Below, piece after piece: positions 12,301 through 21,050 of a DNA stretch of 64,000 bases. Source of the stretch: Misgurnus anguillicaudatus (Eukaryota; Chordata; Actinopteri; Cypriniformes; Cobitidae). Under the pieces are notes generated by a model. It searched no databases. It saw only the letters and a program-made list of their open reading frames with translations, and was not told the origin of the DNA. How positions within the stretch are numbered: the stretch's first letter is position 1; each line of letters begins with the position of its first letter. Position numbers and translations under genes: made by a program. The stretch covers positions 30,537,001 through 30,601,000 of the forward strand of contig NC_073348.2 in the NCBI RefSeq assembly GCF_027580225.2, given 5' to 3'.

Positions 12301-15300
12301 GAAGAGGACGATGATGTGGTCTTCACAGGTGATGAGGGCTGCACAAGTGCAGAGGACGATGATGTGGTCTTCACAGGTGATGAGGGCTGCACAAGTGCAG
12401 AGGACGATGATGTGGTCATCACAGATGATGAGGGCTGCACAAGTGCAGAGGACGATGATGTGGTCTTCACAGGTGATGAGGGCTGCACAGGAGAAGAGGA
12501 CGATGATGTGGTCTTCACAGGTGATGAGGGCTGCTCTTGTGCAGAGAAAGATGATGTGGTCATCACATGTGATGAGGGCTGCACAGGAGAAGGAGAAGGG
12601 TATGAGGGCAATAAGGCTTTTACAGAGGTAGACATTGCACAGGGTGCCTAAGACGGTGCATTAAATGTGTATGCTATAATACTGTCTGTAACTTTAAAAG
12701 TATAATTGAAAAAAAGTTAAAAATAAAAGCAGCATGGAAACTGTTCAACGACTATTAACACTTTAAATAATAAAGTCTTAATTGACTGAGGTGCTAATCA
12801 AGTAATGTGATGATCATATCCAAATATTACTCACCATGAAATATTCTTGTGATGGCTCTATGGCAGTTTTTTTCGTTTTAATTTGTGCTCTGTTAAAGCG
12901 CTCATGGCAATCTTTGAGTTTCTGAGGATATATGAAAAGGTATTAAACTTAAAAGTAAAATGTACATAATGTTAAAAGCTGTGACACTCAAAGACATTAG
13001 GCAAAACCAATCAAAAATATAGAAAACAAAAAGTAAATATAAAATATTGCTTAATTTCAAGTGCTCTGGTTTAGATTAAAGGAATAGTCTACTCATTTTC
13101 AATATTAAACTATGTTATTACCTTAACTAAGAATTGTTGATACATCCCTCTATCATCTGTGTGCGTGCACGTAAGCGCTGGAGCGCGTTGCGACACTTTG
13201 ATAGCATTTAGCTTAGCCCCATTCATTCAATGGTACCAATCAGAGATAAAGTTAGAAGTGACCAAACACATCAACGTTTTTCCTATTTAAGACGAGTAGT
13301 TATACGAGCAAGTTTGGTGGTACAAAATAAAACGTAGCGCTTTTCTAAGCGGATTTAAAAGAGGAACTATATTTTATGGCGTAATAGCACTTTTGGGAGT
13401 ACTTCGACTCGGCGCAGTAACACCCTCCCTCTCCCATTATGAGAGTGAGAAGGGGAGCGGACTTTTCAGGCGAGTCGAAGTACTCCCAAAAGTGCTATTA
13501 CGCCATAAAATATAGTTCCTCTTTTAAATCCGCTTAGAAAAGCGCTACGTTTTATTTTGTACCACCAAACTTGCTCGTATAACTACTCGTTTTAAACAGG
13601 AAAAACGTTGATGTGTTTGCTCACTTCTAACTTTATCTCTGATTGGTACCATTGAATGAATGGAACGAAATGTCGCAGCACGCTCCAGCGCCCACGCGCA
13701 CGCACACAGACGACAGAGGGATGCACCAACAACTCCCAGCCAAGGCAATAACATAGCTCAACATTGAAAATGAGTAGACTATTCCTTTAAGAGCAAGCCA
13801 AATAAATTTAGTTTAGTAAACTAAATAAGGAAACCCATAAATCTGTTAGAAAAGATATAGCACATAAAGTAAGAAGGGTCTATGGGCCAGATTTACTAAC
13901 AGCTTGTGCCAGCGCAAACCATCATTTTGTTACATAACGACTGTTGTGATTTATTAAAGACTTGAATGTCTTTAAAATACAAAATCGATTGTGGGGCCAT
14001 TGTCATGTTTGAATAGAAAAGAGCTCTGCCCGAACTGCTGCTATAAAATTAGACACACACAATTTTGGAAAATATCATTATATACTGTAGCATTAAGATT
14101 TGTGCTCACAGAAATGAGTAGTTAAATGTGTTCACTAGAAGTTGCCGTCCAATACTTTTGTCCATATAGTGTAACTAGTTATCTGATGAAGTAAACTGCC
14201 TAAGATACTTTCTGCATGTATAGAATGGTTACCATTTTATTCTCTAATGTACTTGCTTTGCCTGACTGTTGTGGCTCAACTTGCTTATGTGGTTCATTGA
14301 TGTACACCTTATACAGGGCAGATGAGGAAACAGGAGGAGCCTGATGGAACTGAAAGTCAGAAAAGAAGAGTTAGGGGGTAAATTTTGTACTGTATTTGCT
14401 AAGCTTTTGTATGGTTTTGTTTTATACTGTGATGTATAAAAGACAGTGAGATGCAGTAATATAAGGTACACGTTCATCTGTCCTACAGTAACTTTAGCTG
14501 AACCTACTTTTTAAATCTGTCAGTATTCCTCTGTTTAAAAAAACAAACAAGAATACGTTTACTGAAAAAATGCACGATTTAGAAGTTGTGGCATTGTTTC
14601 ACAGAGGATTAAATGCTTGTCCAATATGTCAAAAACCTCTCAAATTGCTAGTTTCCCACATGACTGTATAGAACCCGAATATAGATGTTTTGTGTACTTA
14701 CCAATTTCTGCAAATCCAAACTGCTGACTGGGCTTTTATCACTGGATTCTGTTGATGATACCTAAATGAAAGATTTGAGAAATATGAGAACACAATCATA
14801 TGGTATCAAATCAGCATAAGAGAAAAATGTCATCATGAAATATTGTTAAAGATTCTTAGGATATACTTGACAGTACCTTAGCTCGCCAAGGCCAATCTGA
14901 ATCTCCATAACTGTAAGTGATTTCTTCTCCTGGTTGGATATCTCGTACAGCAAAAAGACACAGATGAGGTTTTTTGTTCACTTCAACAGTTCTTATTTTG
15001 CATGTAGGATTTCTGTGCTCATCATTTACAAGTCTTCCCAAGGACCCATCTTCCTTGGATGCATCCATGCTATAAATACATAAAAATACCACCAAGCATA
15101 AGAGACTGATTTGTAATCTTGTACAGCAGTTGTTTCCTTTATGCCTGTACCTCGTAAGAGTAACTTCTGTAAACATATCTTAACAACTACATGAAATCAA
15201 AATGAGTTTTTTGGGCTTTAAGGCATTTTACATCAGTGGGTTTGGTTATATGGTCTGCTCTACAAATTTTGGGGCAGATTCCTGAACAGGGCTAAAGTCT

Positions 15301-18300
15301 ATTCGCAGACTTGAATACAAGTTTGAATTGTCTGAACAGAAAACAGCTTTCACTGAGATATCTTAGAGAGCGCCTATTTCATTTCTAAAAAAAACAATAT
15401 TATTTTGTGTATTTGGTATAATATAATGTGTTCATGTGGTTTATGGTTAAAAAACACATTATTTTCCACATAAGGTTTATTTTTGTATTTCCAGATTTAA
15501 CTCTCTTCCTGAAACGCACTGATTTGAAAAGCTGTGTGCCTAATTGGTCAGCTAATCTGTATGTTGTGATTGGTCTGATTAGCTCTGTCAGCTGGAAACG
15601 TGAGACTTCTTACCATGATTGAAAGATTCAGTTACTAACAGAAGTTACAGGAGTTAACTTACAGGTTGAGTTCGAAGCAGGATGAATTATGATAATGTCG
15701 GTCTTGTCTACATCACCAATCCCAGGAAGTAAACCTTTTGCCTACAATCCGTGTGTTTGTTGTAATCCAAGAAAAGAGCTTTACGTTGGAGACGATAACT
15801 CGCGTCATGGTTTACTTTTGGGCTTGTAACTTTTGCATATTGTTAACATGTACAAATACACACTTAAACACCAGAGGACATTTAAAAACAATAGGTGCTC
15901 TTTAACATATCAGTGCCACTGTTTTTATCACAAGATGCACAGCAAATTTTTTTTGTAAAATGTCCTAATATTACTAAGCCCTAGTCCTGGATTAATCTAA
16001 ACCCTGTATGGTAAACTGCCCCTTTGTTTCTGCTTTTTTACACACAATAAAAATCATCAGCTGGGTACTGAGTGCGTCATACCAAATGTGCAGAGACGAG
16101 GATCACCAGGACCCAGGGGCCGGTTGCATAAACATAGCCGTGACATTAAGACTGCGTCTTAAGAATTATTCTGACTAACTAGCAATTAGTTAGGGCTAAT
16201 CAGTCTTATTATTTGGATTTAAATTAGACCAATCTACCTTTCTATGTAACATACTTAAAACAGTTATGATCAGTCTTGAAGAAAAAAATTCATGACTAAC
16301 TTTAAAGACTAGTCTTAAAGTTTTATGCAACCGGCCACAGGAGTTTTGGTGAACTAACCCTTAACCGCCCTATTACTTCAAGACAACTCTATACTCACCA
16401 CCAATTTTTGCCATGCCACTGAAAATCAAACAAGAATGTGTTCTCAACGTCATTGTAGAGTTCAGATCGATCAAGGCTCTCCTCTGAAGTCAGAAGTTCA
16501 CCTCTGTATTCAAGGACAAAATCACCTCTAAAAAATGCTTCAGTGGTGAAAACTCCACGTCCTAAAAAGAAAAAAATACCAGTAAGTTCTGATGTTCCTT
16601 TAAAGTTAATTATTATTTTCATGAGCTCTTATCCAAAAACAATAATAAAAATTACTAGATCTGAAGTTTTATCTGTGGTATCCAACAAATTTGGACATTG
16701 CCCTAGTTGGATCTTTCATTTTGTTGTTGTCGGCTGGATTAAAAGGAGTAAAACAATACATTTTACCTTGATAATTTGTTATATAAGAGGTCATCATACT
16801 TAAATGAACATCACAAATTTGAAAACGTATGGCTATTGAAATATAACAGTTTTTTGCACCAAGCCAGGAAAATGGTCTATTCAGGAATGTGCTGAAATAT
16901 GATGTCAGAGTAGAATTGAAACACCTCCCCAAACCAATATACAATGACCACTTTTGTAGCCCTGTCCACAGCTTTGCGTGACATGTGTGGGTCAGGGGTA
17001 AAGCAAACCATGCAGTGTCTCAACAATCAGTAAACATTAGGGGTGGCACGGTTCATGAAAAAAATCCGAACCGTTCAGTTCGGAGCGTGTGTGCGTCGCA
17101 CGGTTCATGGCATGCGCAATAGCCTCGTGCCCTGTATGTGACCTTGCCTCAGATGGCGTGTTTCCCTTTCGCGAAAGAAAAGTTGACTGTTGTGGAGAGT
17201 GAGTGCTGCAGTTTATGTTACATGTAGAAATGGCAAGTGGGAGAGAAAAGGAAGGCGGTGGAAAAAAGAGACGGATTTAAATATTACAGGTGTAAACGTT
17301 GTGTTTCTCTCTCGTCCACATATACTCTCTGCAGTATTTAAGCAGCCTCTCAGTGATAAATCTTAAAGCTACACTGAAGTTGGCAGTTTGATAAATGCAA
17401 GTTATCTTTGTGTGCTAAAAAGGCACATAAGATGGATATACACATTCTCCTTTTTTGCCAAAAAAAGAGAGGGTCCCAATAATGTGCTTAAAGTCAAATT
17501 CAGTTTGTGCATGATTACATGATATAACTTTTTTAATAATGTATCCTAAATTATGGATAATTACTACATTAATAAGATAATACATTTCTGGAGTGTTAAA
17601 AATTAAAAGTAAAAATAACAACAAGAACCGTACAGAACCGAGAACTGTGGCCATTAAACCGTGATACGAACCGAACCGAGGGTTTTGTGAACCGTGCCAC
17701 CCCTAGTAAACATGTCTTTAAAGATTGCCAAATGTAACCAAAATGACTTTTGAAAACATGTTTCCTTTTATTTTTACGTGGTGATCTGTTATAAGTACCC
17801 AACAAAGTGTTCGGTTGTGGAAGAACCGTCTATGGGAAGAACACAGACGTTGTTTAACGGAGGCTTGGAACATAACATTAGGAATGCGTGGTTAAAGTTT
17901 GTTTTTGAAGAAGTTCCAGCTCGGGTGGGGAGTGTTTGTTTACTATGTGTACCACGGATTCATTTGTAAAGAAGCCATGAGTCGGTGCTGGATTTGCAGA
18001 GAAACTGTGATTAAAAGCACCAGTAATATTGCATCTGGCAGGAATGACACAACAGTATACACAGTGAGTAATACATTTTACTTTAAGTTACTACGCGTCA
18101 CTACTGTTTAGTAAAAGATCGCTTGATATGTCCTGTTGTAACATCAGTGTCTAAACACGTATATTTTACTGTTTTAATTTACTAAAAAAATTACACTTAA
18201 CAATATGACTGTAATATAACGATAGAAATATACAAAGTTAGTGATAAGGAAGAACTTACCAGCCCTAATTTAGATTCTGATGCCTGCTTACTGTGTTGTA

Positions 18301-19213
18301 TACGGTAATTTAGGCAAGTCGCATTTGTAAGGTCCAACACTCAACAAAGCTTTTTTCTCATATAACTGTGGTATGTAACGTTATGTGTATGTAAGAGCAA
18401 CCTCACAAGCACAATAGAAATATACAAAGTTAGTGATAAGGACTTATCAGCCGTGGTTTAGATTCTGATGCGTGCTTACTTGTGTTGTTTATGGTAATTT
18501 AGTCACGTTGAGTTTATAGTTTTGTTTATACTTTACTATACGTATTGTCATTTATGGGTATCATCTTTAGCACCCAGAATCTTTTGTGGCTCAAACATAT
18601 TTGTGTTCGGCTGCTATTTTTACACATCAATGTTTTTAAAACATTTCCCCACATGTAATGACGGGGATCATAGCAGTGGGCGTTTACGTCCAGGTCTTCA
18701 CTGCGGCCCCCCCTTCAAACGAACCATTATCCAGAGAGCAACTAATCCATGTTACAAACTAACCTATTACTTATTGCCTTTGATGTTTTTGAATGGAAAA
18801 ACCACTTGAACAGTAGATATCAGACAACAGTAGTAAAACAATAAAATCGACAGATTCATTGCCCCTTTAAGTCAGCAGGATCTATCACAAGAGTCCATGT
18901 AGAGTGCACGTGACACAATTTCCATCATGCATTCACTGACGGATTTTGAAGTAGGTAGCCCAGGCGATGTGTTGCATTTTGTCGCAATGCGCATGCATCA
19001 AAAGTCTGTATGCACATACAAATAAACTATGCTTTGCAACTTACATTTGCGTACATGAAAGAAAACCGTCTATACTACAGAATTTATCTTACCTTTATAT
19101 TTGCTGATAACTTGCTCATAAAGCTCAGGCTTGTCTGTTTTGCAAGTAATGTGATGCTCAGCATCCTGTTGAGGTCTTTTTCGTTTTTTCTGCCTTGGTA
19201 TACCCAGCATCAT
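3135..19213 (-). CDS. SET domain / tyrosine recombinase fusion gene (11 coding exons)
   Basis: Model on the minus strand: 19213-19093, 16561-16399, 15069-14877, 14761-14702, 14349-14233, 12921-12835, 12647-11826, 11517-11485, 11323-9308, 9191-9069, 3355-3135. Every junction has AG/GT and the phases agree throughout once one missing base near 9590 is allowed for, giving about 1,318 residues. Order of domains: KMT5A-like SET (about 34-152), Ser/Thr/Pro repeat linker (about 248-521), two Cys/His fingers (about 659-677 and 741-760), Crypton-like tyrosine recombinase (about 900-1160), acidic stretch, SANT/Myb-like C-terminus. KMT5A enzymes mono-methylate H4K20 and tyrosine recombinases cut and rejoin DNA. 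That one nuclear protein does both is inference. The frameshift suggests a decaying copy or a sequence error. I chose the first of two adjacent ATGs, 14 bases after an acceptor. Confidence 0.75.
3735..4584. mobile_element. Non-autonomous hAT element
   Basis: The ends are tagagctgcaac and the inverted gttgcagcacta. The 8-bp word ctaaaaag flanks both sides (3727-3734, 4585-4592), the duplication length typical of hAT. The right part is rich in cgtcgacg words. An inner segment (about 3978-4217) has its own inverted ends resembling ccagacagggattagac, so a second MITE is probably nested inside. No transposase frame remains. It lies in the last intron of the SET-recombinase gene. Confidence 0.85.
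4593..5829. other. Intronic unassigned repeat-like sequence
   Basis: Between the hAT and Tc1 elements of the last intron. Open frames here (for example 5261-5728 minus and 5403-5696 plus) have no recognisable domain. The segment 5302-5370 contains the palindrome TGACGTCA and, read on the minus strand, resembles CpG-rich segments near 20.0, 21.3 and 28.3 kb, so part of it is a dispersed repeat. Confidence 0.4.
5832..7441 (+). mobile_element. Tc1/mariner transposon with IR/DR ends
   Basis: The outer ends cagtcttgttcaaaataa are perfectly inverted and bounded by TA on both sides (5830-5831, 7442-7443). The inverted repeats run about 215-225 bp. Their inner borders (6038-6057 and 7229-7250) carry a second, degenerate copy of the outer word (ttcagaaaaatagcagtgtg), the IR/DR layout known from fish Tc1-like elements in which transposase binds two sites per end. 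It encloses one broken transposase gene and sits in the last intron of the SET-recombinase gene. Confidence 0.93.
6169..7145 (+). pseudogene. Tc1-like transposase, broken by a frameshift and a stop
   Basis: The frame opens at MVRSRHCSEEQ with an N-terminal paired-like helix-turn-helix region and the basic GRKRK motif. The DDE catalytic core follows: WTDESK gives the first Asp, QQDNDPKH the second, and NPIENLW the Glu, a DD34E-like arrangement typical of Tc1. Two lesions inactivate it. The frame shifts near 6708-6711, where KHG should continue into the SM-x-WG strand, and an in-frame TAG lies at 6846-6848, where Trp is usual before LFQQDN. Intact family members are about 340 residues, close to the total here. 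The product would cut and paste the element at TA sites; this copy could move only if helped in trans. Confidence 0.9.
7595..8893. mobile_element. 1.3-kb MITE-like element with inverted ends
   Basis: The left end (aaggcggttgcgtttacac) and the inverted right end (aaggctgcgtttacatttt) continue into shared words gcattaacatgcga and tccgatctgngtgnncngat. I could not find a clear target duplication. The interior lacks a recognisable protein. It lies immediately downstream of exon 9191-9069 in the same intron. Confidence 0.65.
9069..9191 (-). CDS. Acidic linker exon of the SET-recombinase gene
   Basis: Acceptor attgttatag, donor CAAG|gtaaaa, phase 1 in and phase 1 out, 41 codons. The residues are acidic and Ser/Pro-rich (EAEGDSMSSDEEDCSDL, then SPVPAETDQPSA), typical of a flexible tether between the recombinase core and the C-terminal domain. 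Confidence comes from phase matching on both sides; no fold is expected. Confidence 0.6.
9308..11323 (-). CDS. Tyrosine recombinase (Crypton-like) exon with zinc-finger motifs
   Basis: A 2-kb exon entered after catttag and left at AATG|gtatgt. It begins with an acidic Ser/Asp-rich stretch. Two Cys/His motifs follow: C-x2-C-x9-H-x4-H (CLYC...HLEFVH) and C-x2-C-x11-H-x3-C (CIHC...HIKNC). Then comes an alpha-helical core-binding region and the catalytic domain. The visible marks of a tyrosine recombinase are RRREGEVSR (first Arg), GKRGRKVPV (probable beta-hairpin Lys), STRLRKHIAT (second Arg), FLGHDIRIHRQYYR (His and candidate Tyr). The His expected three before the second Arg is Thr here. A one-base deletion at about 9588-9592 breaks the frame between the first and second Arg; the second half resumes in the next frame and restores the exit phase. 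Crypton or Crypton-derived is my best class; DIRS-type recombinases are the alternative. Confidence 0.8.
9588..9592 (-). other. Frameshift (one base missing) in the recombinase core
   Basis: The upstream frame reads GGECISK and then runs into unrelated residues and a TAG about 22 codons on. Shifting by one base at the gcagctta stretch restores family-like sequence (ARECGIKNPEALSSTRLR). The total exon length then also gives the phase needed by the next exon. Genuine decay and an assembly error in this window cannot be told apart here. Confidence 0.75.
11485..11517 (-). CDS. 33-bp basic micro-exon of the SET-recombinase gene
   Basis: Acceptor cttttttcag and donor GACAG|gtttgt enclose 11 codons (MHSLRQSRKRQ), phase 0 on both sides. 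The basic cluster could act as part of a nuclear localisation signal. Its small size makes it the least certain exon of the model. Confidence 0.45.
11826..12647 (-). CDS. Minisatellite-encoded Ser/Thr/Pro linker exon
   Basis: Acceptor gtcttag, donor TGGAG|gtgggt, phase 0 both sides, 274 codons. Nearly all of it is fourteen 16-residue repeats of the type SSSALVQPSSPVKTTS, with ALV/SPV and VKTT/VMTT variants. Repeat length is a multiple of three, so copy-number change keeps the frame. Such low-complexity hydroxyl-rich stretches are usually disordered and heavily phosphorylated or glycosylated; here it separates the SET domain from the recombinase. Other frames on both strands are also open because the 48-bp unit lacks stops in them, and these should not be taken as genes. 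Confidence 0.7.
11895..12566. repeat. 48-bp coding minisatellite, 14 units
   Basis: Tandem 48-bp units on the plus strand of the form gatgagggctgcacaagtgc followed by agaggacgatgatgtggtct and tcacaggt. Units differ at a few positions (cacaagtgcagag or cacaggagaagag; gtcttcac or gtcatcac). The array lies inside an exon of the SET-recombinase gene. Confidence 0.95.
12835..12921 (-). CDS. Basic linker exon of the SET-recombinase gene
   Basis: Acceptor atatcctcag and donor TTCATG|gtgagt, 29 codons, phase 0 on both sides. It encodes a Lys/Arg-rich stretch (KLKDCHERFNRAQIKTKKT) that would suit nuclear import or nucleic-acid contact. No fold is recognised. The exon model rests on splice signals and phase. 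Confidence 0.55.
13080..13786. mobile_element. 707-bp palindromic TTAA MITE
   Basis: TTAA on both sides (13076-13079, 13787-13790), ends aggaatagtctactcatttt inverted exactly. The two halves are inverted copies of each other to within about 25 bp of the centre (near 13430). TTAA targeting is typical of piggyBac- and Kolobok-type transposases. No coding capacity. It sits in an intron of the SET-recombinase gene. Confidence 0.9.
13884..14040. repeat. Partial copy of the 45.83-kb element family
   Basis: gggccagatttactaacagc and the following gcgcaaaccatcattttg match the left end of the element at 45829-46694. No right end is visible, so it is a truncated copy. Confidence 0.55.
14233..14349 (-). 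CDS. Linker exon of the SET-recombinase gene
   Basis: Acceptor tgactttcag, donor AAAATG|gtaacc, 39 codons in phase 0 on both sides. It encodes a Pro/Ser-rich start (FHQAPPVSSSALYKVY) and a polar Gln/Lys-rich remainder. No domain is recognised. The donor is weaker than consensus. Confidence 0.5.
14702..14761 (-). CDS. Short Ser-rich exon after the SET domain
   Basis: Acceptor tttcatttag, donor AAATTG|gtaagt (strong), 20 codons, phase 0 on both sides. It encodes VSSTESSDKSPVSSLDLQKL, a polar linker directly following the SET domain. Confidence 0.6.
14877..15069 (-). CDS. SET domain exon 2 (catalytic C-terminal half)
   Basis: Acceptor gtatttatag, donor GCTAAG|gtactg. Entered in phase 2 so that TG from the previous exon plus C makes Cys, giving NWCMDAS, the counterpart of the CVDA strand in KMT5A. 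It continues with GRLVNDEHRNP, PHLCLFAVRDI and GEEITYSYGDSDWPW. The YSYGD strand carries the expected SET Tyr. The usual NHS motif after GRL reads NDE here, so the His that normally contacts S-adenosylmethionine is replaced by Asp. Strong SET-domain assignment; activity is uncertain. Confidence 0.85.
15271..16022. mobile_element. MITE-like element in a SET intron
   Basis: The left end ggggcagattcctgaacagg and the inverted right end ggggcagtttaccatacagg match imperfectly. They belong to the common fish type with cagggattag-like ends. No clear target duplication was found and other repeats may be nested inside. Confidence 0.5.
16118..16336. mobile_element. Short MITE, ends ggccggttgcataa
   Basis: ggccggttgcataaac at the left and tttatgcaaccggcc at the right are inverted copies. 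Internal arms carrying gactgngtctta and taagactagtc also pair. The word cagg occurs near both borders. 219 bp, non-coding, in the SET intron. Confidence 0.75.
16399..16561 (-). CDS. SET domain exon 1 (cofactor-binding half)
   Basis: Acceptor ttctttttag, donor GGTG|gtgagt. Joined to the first coding exon it reads KGRGVFTTEAFFRGDFVLEY, then RGELLTSEESLDR, and ends FQWHGKNW. This is the KMT5A pattern GKGRGV, F-x-RGDFV-x-EY-G and the FQ strand before C-x-DA. Phase 1 in, phase 2 out. In KMT5A this half forms the SAM pocket entrance and substrate groove. Confidence 0.85.
17038..17705. mobile_element. Non-autonomous hAT element, ends taggggtggcacgg
   Basis: taggggtggcacggttca and its inverted copy tgaaccgtgccacccctA bound 668 bp. 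The 8-bp word gtaaacat flanks both ends (17030-17037, 17706-17713). Internal sub-repeats gaaccg recur near both ends. No transposase frame. It lies between the first coding exon and SET exon 1. Confidence 0.9.
17714..19092. other. Intron sequence with a local duplication
   Basis: No exon recognised. A direct duplication is visible: 18223-18320 and 18413-18510 share gaaatatacaaagttagtga, tttagattctgatg and tacggtaattta-like words about 190 bp apart. The rest is unassigned. Confidence 0.5.
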
Positions 19214-19227
19214 GGCGACTGCAGTGA
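19093..19227 (-). CDS. First coding exon of the SET-recombinase gene
   Basis: Acceptor ttattttcag at 19228-19229, 14 bases of leader, then ATGATG (start taken at 19213). It encodes MMLGIPRQKKRKRPQQ, a basic cluster that resembles a nuclear localisation signal, then a short helix (PELYEQVISKYK) and leaves in phase 1 at AAAG|gtaagat. The joined codon gives the Gly of KGRGV in the SET domain, which is what fixes this exon. Confidence 0.75.
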
Positions 19228-19375
19228 CTGAAAATAATTAAATTAATCAATCGATTAATCAACCATAATATTAAGATTGCTAAAATTGTTTACCCAAACA
19301 GCCAACAAATGGTATAACATATGTATCTAACTTATGTATATGCATGTATACTTTTGTAAATATACATATAGCTTA

Positions 19376-19412
19376 GATATACACACACACACATACATAC
19401 ATACATACACAA
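19376..19412. repeat. Microsatellite (CA)n/(CATA)n
   Basis: acacacacacac followed by acatacatacatacatac. Simple-sequence repeat in the first intron. Confidence 0.9.
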
Positions 19413-19811
19413 CTGTAGTTAACTTAGATATACATACACAACTTAAAATCTTTAAAGATATCTGTGGCTATTCGTGCCACTGTGCATGATAAGAAAATCG
19501 CATGATTGAAATTTAGATTAAACAATAAGAATTAATTACTAATTACCCAATCTATTACTGCTATTTCACATAATTTTACTAAGCACTTAGTCGTTTATGG
19601 ACAACATTAATAGATCAGTAAAGTAAGTTAAGTTACTCTGAAACCGAATGTTTGTTTACTGACCAATGCCAATATCATAGGCTACTCAGGAAGATAATAT
19701 TTTTGACCACAAACCGTCAAATAAGATAAAATATTTCACAAATCATATGTTAATCCTGCTTATCTTTCATATTTTGCAAAAATATGTTATTATACATAGG
19801 ACTGAACTCAC

Positions 19812-20080
19812 CTTTCCTCCTATAATGAGCGCGTGTAGTCTGCTTCGCGGGAAATTGGTGCTAACAGCGGTGATGTCATTATCACGTGTCTGCATTTCCA
19901 GGGAAACGAATCCACTGCTGCTGACTTGCGTAGTAAAAGTGTCGTTGATAGGAAGGCCGAAAGGATGTCACGTTGAAATATCGCGTGAGCGATTCGAGCA
20001 CGTATTGATAAAGTTTGATCTCGCGGTACTGTGATGTCATATCTTGTTCGATCTGCGCAGCGCTGTATGAACACAGCTTA
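19812..20080 (-). other. Probable non-coding first exon of the SET-recombinase gene
   Basis: Reading on the minus strand, GGAAAG|gtgagttcag at 19812 is a near-consensus donor that could join the acceptor at 19228-19229. The upstream 270 bases are CpG-richer than the surroundings. No TATA box is visible, so the 5' limit is arbitrary. Confidence 0.5.
19844..20039 (-). promoter_or_regulatory. E2F, E-box and CRE-like site cluster
   Basis: TTTCCCGCGAA (minus, 19844-19854) matches the E2F consensus. CACGTG lies at 19883-19888. TGATGTCA occurs twice (19871-19878 and 20032-20039). The spacing around the putative first exon suggests a cell-cycle- or CREB/ATF-responsive TATA-less promoter, which is inference from motifs only. 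Confidence 0.4.
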
Positions 20081-20099
20081 GTGGTTTTGCTGTTACGCT

Positions 20100-21050
20100 A
20101 CAGACAAGGGGATCAGCACAGCACCTCGTGCTACTGTCCAAAACAACTGCTATTTACAGAGAGATTCCTCTAAATGTTGACAAATCCACATGGAAATTAA
20201 TTGATGGAATGTACTTTTAAAAACATTTAATACATACAACAAAACAGCTTAATGAAAGCTCTGTTTCTTGAGAACATTTACTGCTCCACCTACAATATCT
20301 TATTGGACTGTCTTTTTTATTACCTAATAAAAATTAAACATGCAACAAAGCTTTTTTAAACAAGTAAAAAATATAATATAATAACTTTTGACCCAAATTG
20401 AACACAGCTGAAACAGAAGGTGTTCAGGGTTGTTTGATAATTACAGACAGGTGTATGAGCAGGGTTTTAGACACCTGACCTAGGGTTTAGGAATACACAA
20501 AGTGTAACTTCAGATTATGAATACCCAGGGTTATCTCTTAACCCCTGGTTAAGCACGAACAGTGTGACACGTGAAACAGATAACCCAGGATTCCGTTAAC
20601 CCGGGGTTTAGAATAACCTGGTGTTAACTTTTCCAGTGTGAAAAGCATGTTTATATGTTGATAACCTCAAATGACACTAAATCTCCTGTTCATTTCTTCT
20701 GGTTGTGTAGTTAGCAGTTTGATGTGCTGCTCTGATGTGGAGCATCAGTGGCTAAAACAAGTGGGTTTCAATGTTTACATGCACAACAATATTCAAATAA
20801 AACAACTGCAAAACTAAGATGTAAACAGTGGTTTTTAATTACTCTTATTTGGCTAAAGTCATAATCAAAGTAAACACAAATCAAATTCATATTCATATTT
20901 TAGCTTCATTATCAAAGTGCATCATGACCTACACACTTCAATCACAATACTAACGTTGTGTGGGAGTTTTGTGACAGGACACATATACACACACAGTGGT
21001 CAACCGTTTGGCTGTAAACAGATGGCATCAAGCAGGAAAGGCCCTCTAGC
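20100..21050. other. Intergenic, nothing assigned
   Basis: Between the SET-recombinase promoter and the next repeat. It holds a patch of inverted aacccngggtta words at about 20520-20625, possibly the remains of a MITE. No exon-like open segment is supported. Confidence 0.4.

Noticed and set aside
11875..12651. Long open frames on the plus strand (acidic DDDVV-type and MWSSQ-type repeats)
   Set aside because: They are shadows of the 48-bp minisatellite, whose unit happens to lack stops in several frames. The minus frame joins in phase with flanking exons; the plus frames have no splice context.
14877..19213. True kmt5a orthologue
   Set aside because: The NHS motif is changed and the exons continue in phase into the linker and recombinase; an ordinary kmt5a ends soon after the SET domain.
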